This document shows, piece after piece, positions 5,850 through 12,887 of a stretch of DNA of 22,141 nucleotides (position 1 is its first letter; each line of letters opens with the position of its first letter). Where the stretch lies: NCBI GenBank assembly GCA_038147155.1, contig JAYQTA010000001.1, forward strand, positions 1 to 22,141. The letters are read 5' to 3'. The notes under the pieces are model-generated. The model worked only from the letters and a program-made list of their open reading frames with translations. It made no database searches and was not told the origin of the DNA. The position numbers and the translations under genes were made by a program. Origin of the DNA: Australimonas brisbanensis. Lineage in GTDB: Bacteria > Chloroflexota > Dehalococcoidia > Lucifugimonadales > Australimonadaceae.

Positions 5850-6805
5850 CCGCCCACCACTTTCCCGGTGTGGGGGATGTCCACGGTCGGGTCGAGGTCC
5901 CATGGGTTCAGCGTCAGATAGCCTTCCGGCTTGAAGCCGTCCGGCCTCATGCCTTGAAGGATGCCGGTCGCGGCCGCCTTTATCTGTGTGTCGTAGACGA
6001 TATGAAGCGTGTCGTAGAGGACGTAGTCCAGCGTCCCGTAGTGGGCCTGGTCCTCCCACCACGCGTTGGGCGGCGCCATGTACTGGCCCAACACCATCTC
6101 CAGAGCGGGACGGCCGCTGCGGTCTGACTTGGCCCTCGCGCCGGCGTTGGTCATATCCAGGACGTCAATAAACAGGTCCACGTCGATGACCTGCGGCACT
6201 GCGCACCACCAACACTCCACGATAGCCGGCCGATACTTCGACCGCTCCAACGTTACCGGGGAGATGAGCTTCCGCCCTCCGTATGCCGGCGGGGGGGCGT
6301 CGAGGTTGAGCGTAGCGTTCGGATTGTGGCCCCATTCTGCCGGTAGGCCCCAGACGGCAATCTCTTTGGGTAGCGCCCGCGCGTCGCCGGATTCCTTAAC
6401 CCTTTGCTCGATGATTCGTGCGCGGCGAGCGCGAGCACCTGCGCTCACGGTCCACCGGCCCAGGTTCGCGTTGAAGTTGTACCCCCAATTGAAGACGAAG
6501 TGCGGCAACCACGTGGGGGTGAGGCCACCGTGGCCATCGCCTGCGTACGCGAACGAAAGCCCGACGCGGCCTAGCTCGGCGCCTCCCCGGCCCGATACGC
6601 GCCCCTCGCACTTCTCATTGCCGCAGATGACACGGTTCCAGACGGGGACCCGGTATGCCACGCGCCAGTCGAGGCCCTCTCTCTTTACCCAGGCGTCGCT
6701 GACCTCAATGTAGTCACCCCGTCGCTTGGCGGGCTGGGGCTCTAATTGGGCGCGCAGAGAGGGCGCCTTTGGCCGGAAAGTTTTGCCGTTAAATAGTGCG
6801 CTCAT
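5846..6805 (-). CDS. Unrecognised 319-aa protein with two Cys pairs
   Basis: The frame is open to 6994, but the hydrophilic section from MSALFNGKTFRPKAPSLRAQ (ATG 6805-6803) is where protein-like sequence begins; the longer form would read through a strong hairpin at 6938-6966. Visible features are CGNEKC (about residues 61-66) and CWWC near residue 215, possibly one metal site, an aromatic-rich section (HFVFNWGYNFNANLG) and a C-terminal part with many Tyr and Asp. No signal peptide or membrane segment. A reading frame of about 35 codons upstream, ending in KMAR, overlaps this start as TAATG and may be the tail of a lost gene. ATGA-coupled to the 45-aa ORF downstream. Probably belongs to the mobile zone. 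Confidence 0.6.
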   Translation of the reverse strand: MSALFNGKTFRPKAPSLRAQLEPQPAKRRGDYIEVSDAWVKREGLDWRVAYRVPVWNRVICGNEKCEGRVSGRGGAELGRVGLSFAYAGDGHGGLTPTWLPHFVFNWGYNFNANLGRWTVSAGARARRARIIEQRVKESGDARALPKEIAVWGLPAEWGHNPNATLNLDAPPPAYGGRKLISPVTLERSKYRPAIVECWWCAVPQVIDVDLFIDVLDMTNAGARAKSDRSGRPALEMVLGQYMAPPNAWWEDQAHYGTLDYVLYDTLHIVYDTQIKAAATGILQGMRPDGFKPEGYLTLNPWDLDPTVDIPHTGKVVGG

Positions 6806-6937
6806 TACCGGGCCATTTTGCGCCTCGGAAGCGGCTCCGTGGCGATGTTTACGAGTAGACTTCCGTCCCCCTGAAGGGTACATGCCCATGTTCGTCCAGT
6901 GGTAGCCCGCTAGGGCCCGCGAACCGCACGCCAACCA

Positions 6938-6966
6938 CAGAGGCCCCGCCCACGGCGGGGCCTCTG
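6938..6966. terminator. Perfect 13-bp hairpin near the right edge of the accessory zone
   Basis: CAGAGGCCCCGCC, loop CAC, GGCGGGGCCTCTG. There is no T-run on either side, so the direction of termination is not clear. It separates the leftward 319-aa gene from the rightward lipoprotein gene at 7073. The rest of 6806-7072 holds nothing else that can be supported. Confidence 0.55.
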
Positions 6967-7072
6967 GCTGTGCGCCACCCGTCTGCTTCCGCACCCGTGA
7001 TGCCTGGCACCGCCAACCCCGCGCGCCCTTCGATGGCGGTGTGGCGCACCGCAGGCGGGCCGGGAGCGTGGC

Positions 7073-7476
7073 GTGGGTCTGATGAGCCGTGCGTCGGGTG
7101 GCAGGGCGGTGGGCTGGCTGGCGGCGCTGACGCTGGCGGCGCTCGCGGGCTGCGTGTCGTATCAGGAGCCCACGCCGCTCCCGCCGCGCCCCACGCCTAC
7201 GGCGCGCCCCACGCCCACGCCGACGCCCCCGTGGACCCCACCAGCGAGGCGGCCCTGCGTGCGGAGATGGCCCGGCTCAACCGTGAGTTGGAGGCCAAAC
7301 GCGCATCGGTGACGGCGCTGCTGCTGCAATACTGCGGTTCACCCACCACGGAGTGCGCATTGCCACCGGGTGCAACCACGACGCTGTACCGCAACCTGGT
7401 GCAGGCCGTGGATGAGCTGATCCGCCAGCTCGATGCGGTGACGCGCACCTATTGGCTGCTGTACGGGCAGCCCTAG
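7073..7476 (+). pseudogene. Lipoprotein gene split by a 1-bp frameshift in a C-run
   Basis: The first frame, from GTG 7073 (GGGAG 6 bases upstream; ATG 7082 is an alternative), gives a clear lipoprotein signal with lipobox LAGC at residues 24-27 and a Pro-Thr linker (PTPTARPTPTPTP). The linker then runs into unlikely sequence. The frame ending at 7476 carries a good helical domain, DPTSEAALRAEMARLNRELE, up to YWLLYGQP, but no start. Adding one C to the C-run at about 7227-7231 joins them into one protein of about 134 aa. The domain has a two-cysteine loop (QYCGSPTTEC). It may be a real lesion or a base-calling error; I favour an error because both halves look well preserved. Confidence 0.65.
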
Positions 7477-7487
7477 GCGGGTGCCTC

Positions 7488-7496
7488 TGCTACCAT
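7488..7496 (+). promoter_or_regulatory. Extended -10 promoter for the DUF1330 gene
   Basis: TGC-TACCAT (TGn plus TANNNT), giving a predicted start near 7503 and a 22-base leader. The same TGC-TANNNT form occurs before the VOC gene (10467-10475). Confidence 0.4.
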
Positions 7497-7524
7497 CGCC
7501 CCCAACACCGCACGGGAGCCTGCC

Positions 7525-7812
7525 ATGCCTGCCTACCTGTTCGCCGAGATAGACATCCGCGACCCTGAGGGGTACGAGGAGTACCGCGCCGGTGCGCGGG
7601 TGGCCACGGAGCGGTACGGCGGGAAGGTAATCGCCCGGACGGGCGCTGCCGAGGTGCTGGAGGGGGAGGGGCCGGGGGTGCACGCGGTGGTCATCGAGTT
7701 CCCCTCGCTGGAGGCGCTGCACGCCTGGTACGACTCGCCGGAGTACGCGGGGCCTAAGGCCATCCGTGAGCGCACCACGGTGAGCCGGGTCGTCGCCCTG
7801 CCCGGCGCCTAG
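7525..7812 (+). CDS. DUF1330 family protein (dimeric alpha/beta barrel)
   Basis: A 95-aa protein that fits the DUF1330 family in length and pattern: MPAYLFAEIDIRDPEGYEEY at the N-terminus, a central 'GGKVIARTGAAEVLEG' strand pair, then 'VIEFPSLEALHAWYDSPEY' and a C-terminal strand. Members adopt the ferredoxin-like fold of small monooxygenases and EthD proteins, but the reaction of most is unknown. GGGAG 7 bases before the ATG supports the start. It has its own predicted promoter. Its TAG stop shares a CTAG with the stop of the convergent DUF502 gene. Confidence 0.88.
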   Translation: MPAYLFAEIDIRDPEGYEEYRAGARVATERYGGKVIARTGAAEVLEGEGPGVHAVVIEFPSLEALHAWYDSPEYAGPKAIRERTTVSRVVALPGA

Positions 7813-8453
7813 CGCGTCTCGGTGAGCGCGGGCCCCATGCGGATGTCGGGCGTGGCGGCGATGCCGCCGGAGACCACGACCTGCATGGCCTGGGGCACGG
7901 TGAGCCCGCAGGAGCGCACCTGCGCCAGCGGCAGGATGGCCACCCAACCGGTCTGCGGCATGGGCGCTGAGGGGATGTACACCACCGCCATGCGCTCCCC
8001 GGCTGCGGCCGTGGTCATGCCCGTCAGGAAGCCGATGGCCCAGGCTCCTGCGCGGGGGTACTCCACCAGCACCACCTGCTTGAAGCCGTCCTCGCGCTCA
8101 CCGGCGAAGGCCTCGGTCAGGTCACGCAGGCTCCCGTAAACGAAGCTCACCAGGGGTACGAACCCCAGCGCCCGCTGCCCCCCGCGGATGACCCACCGGC
8201 CCGCCACGTTGGAGGCGATGAGCCCCAGGACGTAGGCCAGCGCCACCAACGCCACCAGGCCCACGCCGGGGAAGGAGATGCCGAGGGTCTTGGTGAACAG
8301 GGGCAGCAGCAGCCCATCCAGCGCGTTGAAGGCCACGCGCAGGATCAGGTAGGTGGCCGCCAGCGGCACCAGCACCAGCACCCCGCGCACGCCCGTGCGG
8401 CGCAGGTGGCCTGCCAGCGCTAGCAGGAAGCCTGAGGGAGACGAGTTGGGCAT
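7809..8453 (-). CDS. DUF502 family membrane protein
   Basis: A 214-aa integral membrane protein. Membrane segments lie at about residues 20-42 (GVLVLVPLAATYLILRVAF) and 60-85 (VGLVALVALAYVLGLIASNV); the C-terminal two thirds form the soluble DUF502 domain, with VPLVSFVYGSLRDLTEAF, VVLVEYPRAGAWAIGFLTG and a VVYIPSAPMPQTG-type stretch that are characteristic of the family. The start at ATG 8453-8451 is chosen for its upstream AGGTGCG and because the extension to 8621 is low-complexity Arg/Pro. Function in bacteria is not established; plant relatives (LCV-like) are also uncharacterised membrane proteins. Confidence 0.9.
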   Translation of the reverse strand: MPNSSPSGFLLALAGHLRRTGVRGVLVLVPLAATYLILRVAFNALDGLLLPLFTKTLGISFPGVGLVALVALAYVLGLIASNVAGRWVIRGGQRALGFVPLVSFVYGSLRDLTEAFAGEREDGFKQVVLVEYPRAGAWAIGFLTGMTTAAAGERMAVVYIPSAPMPQTGWVAILPLAQVRSCGLTVPQAMQVVVSGGIAATPDIRMGPALTETR

Positions 8454-8573
8454 GGCGCACCTCGATGGTCGACCCGGCACCATCAGGCTACGGCGAGTGC
8501 GAGGGCGCCTCAAGGCCCCGCAGGCCCGCTGGTTGAGGGCTGACCCGCAAGCCACGCCCCCGCCCGCGCTCGG

Positions 8574-8960
8574 GTGACGGTGGAGGGTGAGGCGGACCTG
8601 CTGGCCCAGGTGGACCGGCACAAGCTGCGCCAGGTGCTGACCAACCTGGTGGAGAACGCCCTCAAGTATTCGCCGGACGGGGGGCAGGTGAGCGTGCGCC
8701 TGCTGGACGCGGTGGAGGGCGAGGCGTGGGTGTGCGTGGAGGACCAGGGCATGGGCATCAGCCCGCAGGACCTGCGCACCCTGTTCAGCCCGTTCCCGCG
8801 CATCCAGCGTCAGGAGACCGTGGGCATCCGCGGAACGGGGCTGGGCCTCTACCTGGTGAAGACCTATGTGGAGCAGATGGGCGGGCGCATCTGGGCAGAG
8901 AGCGAACTGGATCTGGGCTCCCGCTTCTTCGTGGCGCTGCCCGTGGCGCCGCGCTCCTGA
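8574..8960 (+). pseudogene. Histidine-kinase remnant: HATPase domain only
   Basis: The 128-aa frame contains a complete GHKL ATPase module: N box NLVENALKY (residues about 24-32), G1 DQGMGI (59-64), F-like segment LFSPFPRI and G2 GTGLGLYLV (86-94), ending at a normal kinase C-terminus. The dimerisation domain with the phospho-accepting His and any sensor part are absent: an in-frame stop lies at 8540 and the only start is GTG 8574 without a ribosome site. It is therefore most likely the 3' end of a lost PhoR/ResE-type sensor kinase gene. No response regulator is next to it. A stand-alone HATPase protein is a less likely alternative. Confidence 0.7.
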
Positions 8961-8965
8961 GCAGC

Positions 8966-9033
8966 CCCTTCACGCTCCCTTCACACCCGCCCCATGGGCA
9001 TTCACGCTCACTGCACGCATAGTTCGCTAGCCT
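8966..9033 (+). promoter_or_regulatory. Pho-box-like direct repeats and -10 element before the Rieske gene
   Basis: CCCTTCAC occurs twice with a 3-bp spacer (8966-8973, 8977-8984). A second pair, GCATTCAC and CACTGCAC, follows with the same 11-bp period (8998-9005, 9009-9016). The -10 TAGCCT lies at 9028-9033, 11 bp beyond the last unit, where a PhoB-type activator would replace a -35. Predicted leader about 68 bases. The regulator is unknown. Confidence 0.4.
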
Positions 9034-9067
9034 GGCACAACCAACGTCGGGGAGGCCATCCCTGGCG

Positions 9068-9083
9068 CGCCGGGTGACCGGCG
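9068..9083 (+). promoter_or_regulatory. Leader hairpin before the Rieske ribosome site
   Basis: CGCCGG-GTGA-CCGGCG, a 6-bp stem with a GNRA-type tetraloop, ending 11 bases before the GGAGG (9095-9099) of the Rieske gene. It may stabilise the message or affect initiation; it could also be chance in GC-rich DNA. Confidence 0.25.
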
Positions 9084-9107
9084 AATCCGTCACTGGAGGC
9101 GAGCGCC

Positions 9108-10400
9108 ATGCTGAGCGTGCAGGAGAACCAGAAACTGGCCCGTGTGGGCAAGGGCACCGTGATGGGCGAATACATGCGCCGCTTCTGGATGCCCTTCCTC
9201 CTCTCGACCGACATCCCCGAGGCTGACGGCGAGCCGGTGCGCGTGCGCCTGCTGGGCGAGGACCTGCTCGCCTTCCGCAACACGGACGGGAAGGTGGGCC
9301 TGGTGCAGCGCAACTGCCCGCACCGGTGGGCCTCCTTGTTCTACGGCCGGAACGAGGAGAATGGCATCCGCTGCTCCTACCACGGCTGGAAGTTCGACAT
9401 CGACGGCAACTGCGTGGACATGCCCACGGAGACCGAGGACTCCAACTACCGCAACAAGGTGAAGATCTCCGCCTACCCCGTGATGGAGAAGGGCGGGAGC
9501 CTGTGGACCTACATGGGCGACCCGGCCAACCAGCCGGAGTTCCCCGACTTCGAGTTCTTCCGCGTGCCGGCGGAGCACCAGTACATCTCCTGGAACCGCC
9601 AGGAGTGCAACTTCGCCCAGGCCATCGAGGGCGGCATCGACTCCGCCCACTCCAACTTCCTCCACTCCTCGCTGGATGCCTACCGCATGACGGACGCCTG
9701 GAAGGCGGAGGGCAAGCGCACGGGCAAGCTGCGCGACCTCTACCACGCCCGCGACCAGCACCCCAAGTTCTTCGCTGAGGACACGGACTACGGCGTGGCC
9801 ACGGGCGCGCGGCGCGAGACGGGGGAGGGCACCCACTACTGGCGCTACAACCTGTTCCTGCTCCCCTTCTACACCATGCCCCCGTCTGACCCGAAGCAGA
9901 AGTTCGTCCACGCCTTCGTGCCCCTGGACGACGGCACCAGCGCCCGGTGGTCCTTCGTGTGGAACGTGGACCGGCCCATCCCCCGCGCCGACCGCGCGCT
10001 GTGGAACCGTGGCTACGGTATCCACTCCGAGGTGTTGCCTGGCCCTGAGCACCGCCCGGTGCGCAACGAGGAGAACGACTACCTGATCGACCGCCGGATG
10101 CAGAAGGAGATCAACTTCACCGGCATCGCGATTCTGGCGGACGAGGACTACTCGGTGCAGGAGTCCATGGGGCGCATCGAGCCCCGCGAGATGGAGCACC
10201 TGGGCACCACCGACGTGGGCATCATCAAGACCCGCCGGCGCCTGCTGCGCGAGGCCACGGAGCTGGCGGAGGGCAAGGCGCCCCACGCCGCGGCCAACGG
10301 CAAGGTCTACAGAGTGCGCGCGGGCGACGTGATACTGCCCACCGACGCTGACTGGCTCAACGACCAGAAGGTGAAGGACGTAATGAAGGCGACCTGGTAG
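9108..10400 (+). CDS. Rieske aromatic-ring-hydroxylating oxygenase, phthalate 4,5-dioxygenase-like alpha subunit
   Basis: A 430-aa terminal oxygenase that would use electrons from a reductase to add O2 to an aromatic or similar substrate. The Rieske [2Fe-2S] ligands are C70, H72, C89 and H92 (CPHR, CSYHGWKFD). The mononuclear iron site is marked by D178-S-A-H181 and H186 (IDSAHSNFLH). Length and N-terminus (ENQKLARVGKGTVMGEYMRRFW) match the phthalate 4,5-dioxygenase / Pht3-type group of single-subunit oxygenases. GGAGG 9 bases before ATG 9108 supports the start. No ferredoxin or reductase gene is adjacent, so electrons come from elsewhere. A terminator hairpin follows, making it a single-gene unit. 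Substrate cannot be read from sequence; phthalate is only the nearest known type. Confidence 0.93.
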   Translation: MLSVQENQKLARVGKGTVMGEYMRRFWMPFLLSTDIPEADGEPVRVRLLGEDLLAFRNTDGKVGLVQRNCPHRWASLFYGRNEENGIRCSYHGWKFDIDGNCVDMPTETEDSNYRNKVKISAYPVMEKGGSLWTYMGDPANQPEFPDFEFFRVPAEHQYISWNRQECNFAQAIEGGIDSAHSNFLHSSLDAYRMTDAWKAEGKRTGKLRDLYHARDQHPKFFAEDTDYGVATGARRETGEGTHYWRYNLFLLPFYTMPPSDPKQKFVHAFVPLDDGTSARWSFVWNVDRPIPRADRALWNRGYGIHSEVLPGPEHRPVRNEENDYLIDRRMQKEINFTGIAILADEDYSVQESMGRIEPREMEHLGTTDVGIIKTRRRLLREATELAEGKAPHAAANGKVYRVRAGDVILPTDADWLNDQKVKDVMKATW

Positions 10401-10429
10401 CCCTTCCGTCCCTGACTGTGTTCCCATCT

Positions 10430-10453
10430 GGGGCCCCCGGTAACGGGGGCCCC
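10430..10453 (+). terminator. Terminator hairpin after the Rieske gene
   Basis: A perfect 10-bp stem, GGGGCCCCCG, loop GTAA, CGGGGGCCCC, 29 bases after the stop. There is no U-run, as is common for GC-rich bacteria. Confidence 0.7.
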
Positions 10454-10466
10454 GCTGCGTTCGGTG

Positions 10467-10475
10467 TGCTAGCCT
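10467..10475 (+). promoter_or_regulatory. Extended -10 promoter for the VOC gene
   Basis: TGC-TAGCCT, 41 bases before ATG 10517. There is no good -35, as expected for an extended -10. TAGCCT recurs before the Rieske gene (9028) and the ferritin-like gene (17365). Confidence 0.45.
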
Positions 10476-10516
10476 GCCAGCCATCACGGCGGCCCACAGG
10501 GGCCGGGAGGAGCGCC

Positions 10517-10930
10517 ATGGCACGGTTGCGTCACATCGCCATCGCAACGGATGACCCCGAGGCGACGGCGCGTTTCTACCGCGAGGGGCTGGGTCTCGAG
10601 GACGCGGGTAGGGTGGACTCACCCCTGGCCGACGGCTACTACCTGACCGATGGGCACGTGAACATCGCCATCCTGCGGTTCAAGGACGAACTGGCCGCCA
10701 CGGTGGAGGGTGCCCCGCGCTACGCGGGCCTGCACCACCTGGGGTTCGGCGTGGACGACCTGAAGGGCGGCATCGAGCGCATCCAGGAGGCGGGAGCCCG
10801 CTTCCACCCCATCCAGGCCCAGCACCCTGAGGCGCTGGAGGGCCGGGGGGCCAACGTGGAGGTGAAGTTCACCGGCCCCAACGGGGTGATGGTGGACCTG
10901 TCCGGCGTGGGCTGGGCGGGCGCGTCCTAG
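10517..10930 (+). CDS. VOC superfamily protein (glyoxalase / extradiol dioxygenase fold)
   Basis: A 137-aa single-domain protein with the paired beta-alpha-beta-beta-beta modules of the vicinal oxygen chelate fold. Module 1 begins LRHIAIATDDPEATARFYRE with a metal-ligand candidate at His6; module 2 begins GLHHLGFGVDDLKGGIERIQ with His72-His73. A glutamate in VEVKFTGPNGVMVDL completes the usual H/E metal set. GGGAGGAG before ATG 10517 marks the start; the frame is open further upstream but that part crosses the terminator hairpin. Reactions in the family range from glyoxalase to ring cleavage and epimerase, so substrate is open. Its place after the Rieske gene suggests a link to the same pathway, but it has its own promoter. 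Confidence 0.88.
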   Translation: MARLRHIAIATDDPEATARFYREGLGLEDAGRVDSPLADGYYLTDGHVNIAILRFKDELAATVEGAPRYAGLHHLGFGVDDLKGGIERIQEAGARFHPIQAQHPEALEGRGANVEVKFTGPNGVMVDLSGVGWAGAS

Positions 10931-11014
10931 TCCCGCTGCCCGAAAGGACGGTCAGGTGCCCAGCCACAGCCCGTGGCGGTGCGCTCAGTGGGCGAGTACA
11001 AAGGTCGTAGGGGC

Positions 11015-12556
11015 ATGCCCCTGCGGCCTATGAGAACCATCACCTCCACCTCCACCGCCGCCCCCCTGGCTCTGGCTGCGATGCTTGCAGCGTTGGCGTG
11101 GGCTGGGACAGGCGCAGCCAGCACGGCACCCGTGGCGCAGGACTTCGCTCCTCTGCTGGTGAGCGCGCGCTCCACTGACTACCTCGATGCGCAGGGACAG
11201 GTGTGGCTGGCGGACCAGCCCTACACCCCAGGGGGCTGGGGCTACGTGGACGATGGCGATTCGGTGGGCTTCGACCGGCTCAACGCCAACCCCACTCTGG
11301 ACATCCAGGGCACCATCGACGACCCGCTGTACTCCACCGGTCGTGCGTTCATGGACGCCTACCGATTCGACCTGCCTGATGGGGTCTACGCCCTCACCCT
11401 CCACTTCGCCGAGACGCTCCGGGGCAACGATGGCACCGGCGTGCGGGTGTTCGATATCACCGTCAATGGACAGCTGGCCTGGGACGACTTCGACATCCTG
11501 CGCCACGCCGTCACGCCCAACACCGCCACCACGGTGACGCGCGAGCCGCTGGAGGTGTTCGGCGGCTCGCTCACTGTCGGGTTCCACTCCCGCACCGGTG
11601 GGCCCACGAACAACGTCCCGGCGCACACTGCGCCGGAGGTGTCGGCGCTCCAGGTGCGAACCTACGTGCCGCCCCCCACGCCCACCCCCACGCCCACCCT
11701 CATCCCCCCCACGCCCACGCCCACGCCGCCACGTCTCGGCTCCCTGGTGACCCCCACGTCCACCGGGCCGACGCCCACGCCCACACCGGCGCCTGTGGAT
11801 GGGCCCGCCGCCGTGCGCGTGTGGTTGGAGGCCGCGCCCTCGCCGGAGGGGCCGGTGCGGGTGGCGGTGCACCTCTCGCATGCTGATGGGGTGGCCTCCG
11901 CTGCGTTCACCGTGCGGTTTCCTGCAAACGCGTTGGGCGTTGACCCGGAGGCGAGCGAGGCCGCCGCAGGCCTACACTGGGAGGTGGCGGGGACCGGCGA
12001 GGCGGTGCTGCGTGGCGTGTTTGCCACCGGCACCGCGCAGGAAGGGGCGGTGGGCACTCTGGTGCTGACGCCCCGCCAGGGCGTGCGTGCACTCCCGGTG
12101 CGGCTGTCCGTGCGCGGCGCGCTGGTTCGTGGGGCCGATGGCTCCCCCGCTCAGGTCGGGCTGGGTGATGCCCTGGTGGCGTATCTGGGCCTACTGCCCT
12201 GGGCCGACGTGAACGGCGATGGGGCCGTGGACGGCGCCGACGCTGCTGCGGTGGCCGCTGCCTACGGCACGAACGATGCGCGCGCCGATGTGGACGGCGA
12301 CGGGGCCGTTGGCCTGCGTGATTTGGCGCTGGTCGGGGTTGCCCATGAGCGCTACAGCGCGTTCCGCGGGCGCCAGGGCCCTGGTTGCGGGACTGTTGTT
12401 GCTGCTGACGGTGGCCTGTGCTGGCGAAGGTACGGCCACGGCCACCGCTACGTTGCGTCCGGACCACAACCTGGGCGTGGGAGGAGCCCCCACCCCGGGC
12501 GGTCCGGACGCACTAGCGGAGCACGGTGGCCCCTCAGTGACGCTGACCGTCGCTGA
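11015..12556 (+). CDS. Secreted malectin-like / cohesin-like / dockerin protein
   Basis: About 513 aa from ATG 11015 (ATG 11030 also possible). A signal peptide (LALAAMLAALAWAGTGAAS) leads to a malectin-like carbohydrate-binding domain (about residues 49-216; YRFDLPDGVYALTLHFAET, then VRVFDITVNG), a Pro-Thr linker (217-262), a cohesin-like beta-sandwich (about 264-385) and a type I-like dockerin with two calcium loops, DVNGDGAVDGADAAAV at 398-413 and DVDGDGAVGLRDLAL at 425-439. Beyond about residue 445 the sequence turns into Arg/Gly-rich noise that overlaps the start of the next gene by 212 bp, so the real stop was probably near 12350 and a 1-bp frameshift is suspected. It should act outside the cell, binding glycans and docking to a cohesin. 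Confidence 0.8.
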   Translation: MPLRPMRTITSTSTAAPLALAAMLAALAWAGTGAASTAPVAQDFAPLLVSARSTDYLDAQGQVWLADQPYTPGGWGYVDDGDSVGFDRLNANPTLDIQGTIDDPLYSTGRAFMDAYRFDLPDGVYALTLHFAETLRGNDGTGVRVFDITVNGQLAWDDFDILRHAVTPNTATTVTREPLEVFGGSLTVGFHSRTGGPTNNVPAHTAPEVSALQVRTYVPPPTPTPTPTLIPPTPTPTPPRLGSLVTPTSTGPTPTPTPAPVDGPAAVRVWLEAAPSPEGPVRVAVHLSHADGVASAAFTVRFPANALGVDPEASEAAAGLHWEVAGTGEAVLRGVFATGTAQEGAVGTLVLTPRQGVRALPVRLSVRGALVRGADGSPAQVGLGDALVAYLGLLPWADVNGDGAVDGADAAAVAAAYGTNDARADVDGDGAVGLRDLALVGVAHERYSAFRGRQGPGCGTVVAADGGLCWRRYGHGHRYVASGPQPGRGRSPHPGRSGRTSGARWPLSDADRR

Positions 12557-12887
12557 TGGCGTGCTGACCGTGATCATGGACTCGGCAGGCCTGCCGGTGC
12601 GCGCGGTGGAGCTGCGCCTCACGCTGGACGGCGAAGGGGTGCTGACGCTGGCGGCCCCGGGCGATGTGCTGGGCCCCGGCGCGCTGGCCGAAGCCGTCCC
12701 GGTGGAAGGCGGCCTCACGCTGGCGCTGGCGCGTGTGGGCGTTGACCCCTCCGGCCCCGTGGACGGTGTGCTGGCGCGGGTGCGCGCTGCAGGGACGGGA
12801 GCGGTGCGGGTCGCGGCGCAGGTGCTGGACGATGCGCTGGAGCCGCTATACGCCATCGCCGCCGCGCAGGTGGCGCTGGCCCCCTAG
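12345..12887 (+). CDS. Lipoprotein with cohesin-like domain
   Basis: A 180-aa protein starting MSATARSAGARALVAGLLLL with a lipobox-like LTVAC (Cys25), a Gly/Pro/Thr spacer and, from about residue 63, a beta-rich domain (SVTLTVADGVLTVIMDSAG, AVELRLTLDGEGVLTLAAPG, VDGVLARVRAAGTGAVRVAA) with the strand order of cohesins. As a lipoprotein it could hold dockerin proteins at the surface, and the gene just upstream encodes one. The start lies inside the upstream frame; if the dockerin gene ended at the TGA overlapping this ATG, the two would be coupled by ATGA. The lipobox is not ideal (T at -3). Its stop shares CTAG with the convergent MFS gene. Confidence 0.7.
   Translation: MSATARSAGARALVAGLLLLLTVACAGEGTATATATLRPDHNLGVGGAPTPGGPDALAEHGGPSVTLTVADGVLTVIMDSAGLPVRAVELRLTLDGEGVLTLAAPGDVLGPGALAEAVPVEGGLTLALARVGVDPSGPVDGVLARVRAAGTGAVRVAAQVLDDALEPLYAIAAAQVALAP

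Noticed and set aside
6880..6935. tRNA-like D-arm (TCGTCCAGTGGTAG) as an integration site
   Set aside because: No acceptor stem, anticodon arm or T-arm can be built around it on either strand.
9090..10622. 510-aa open frame antisense to the Rieske gene
   Set aside because: Its composition (runs of Val, Leu, Gly, His, Arg) is that of a GC-rich shadow frame, and the plus strand carries all Rieske motifs.
11679..11792. Short tandem repeat of CCCACG units
   Set aside because: It encodes the Pro-Thr linker of the malectin/dockerin protein and needs no separate explanation.
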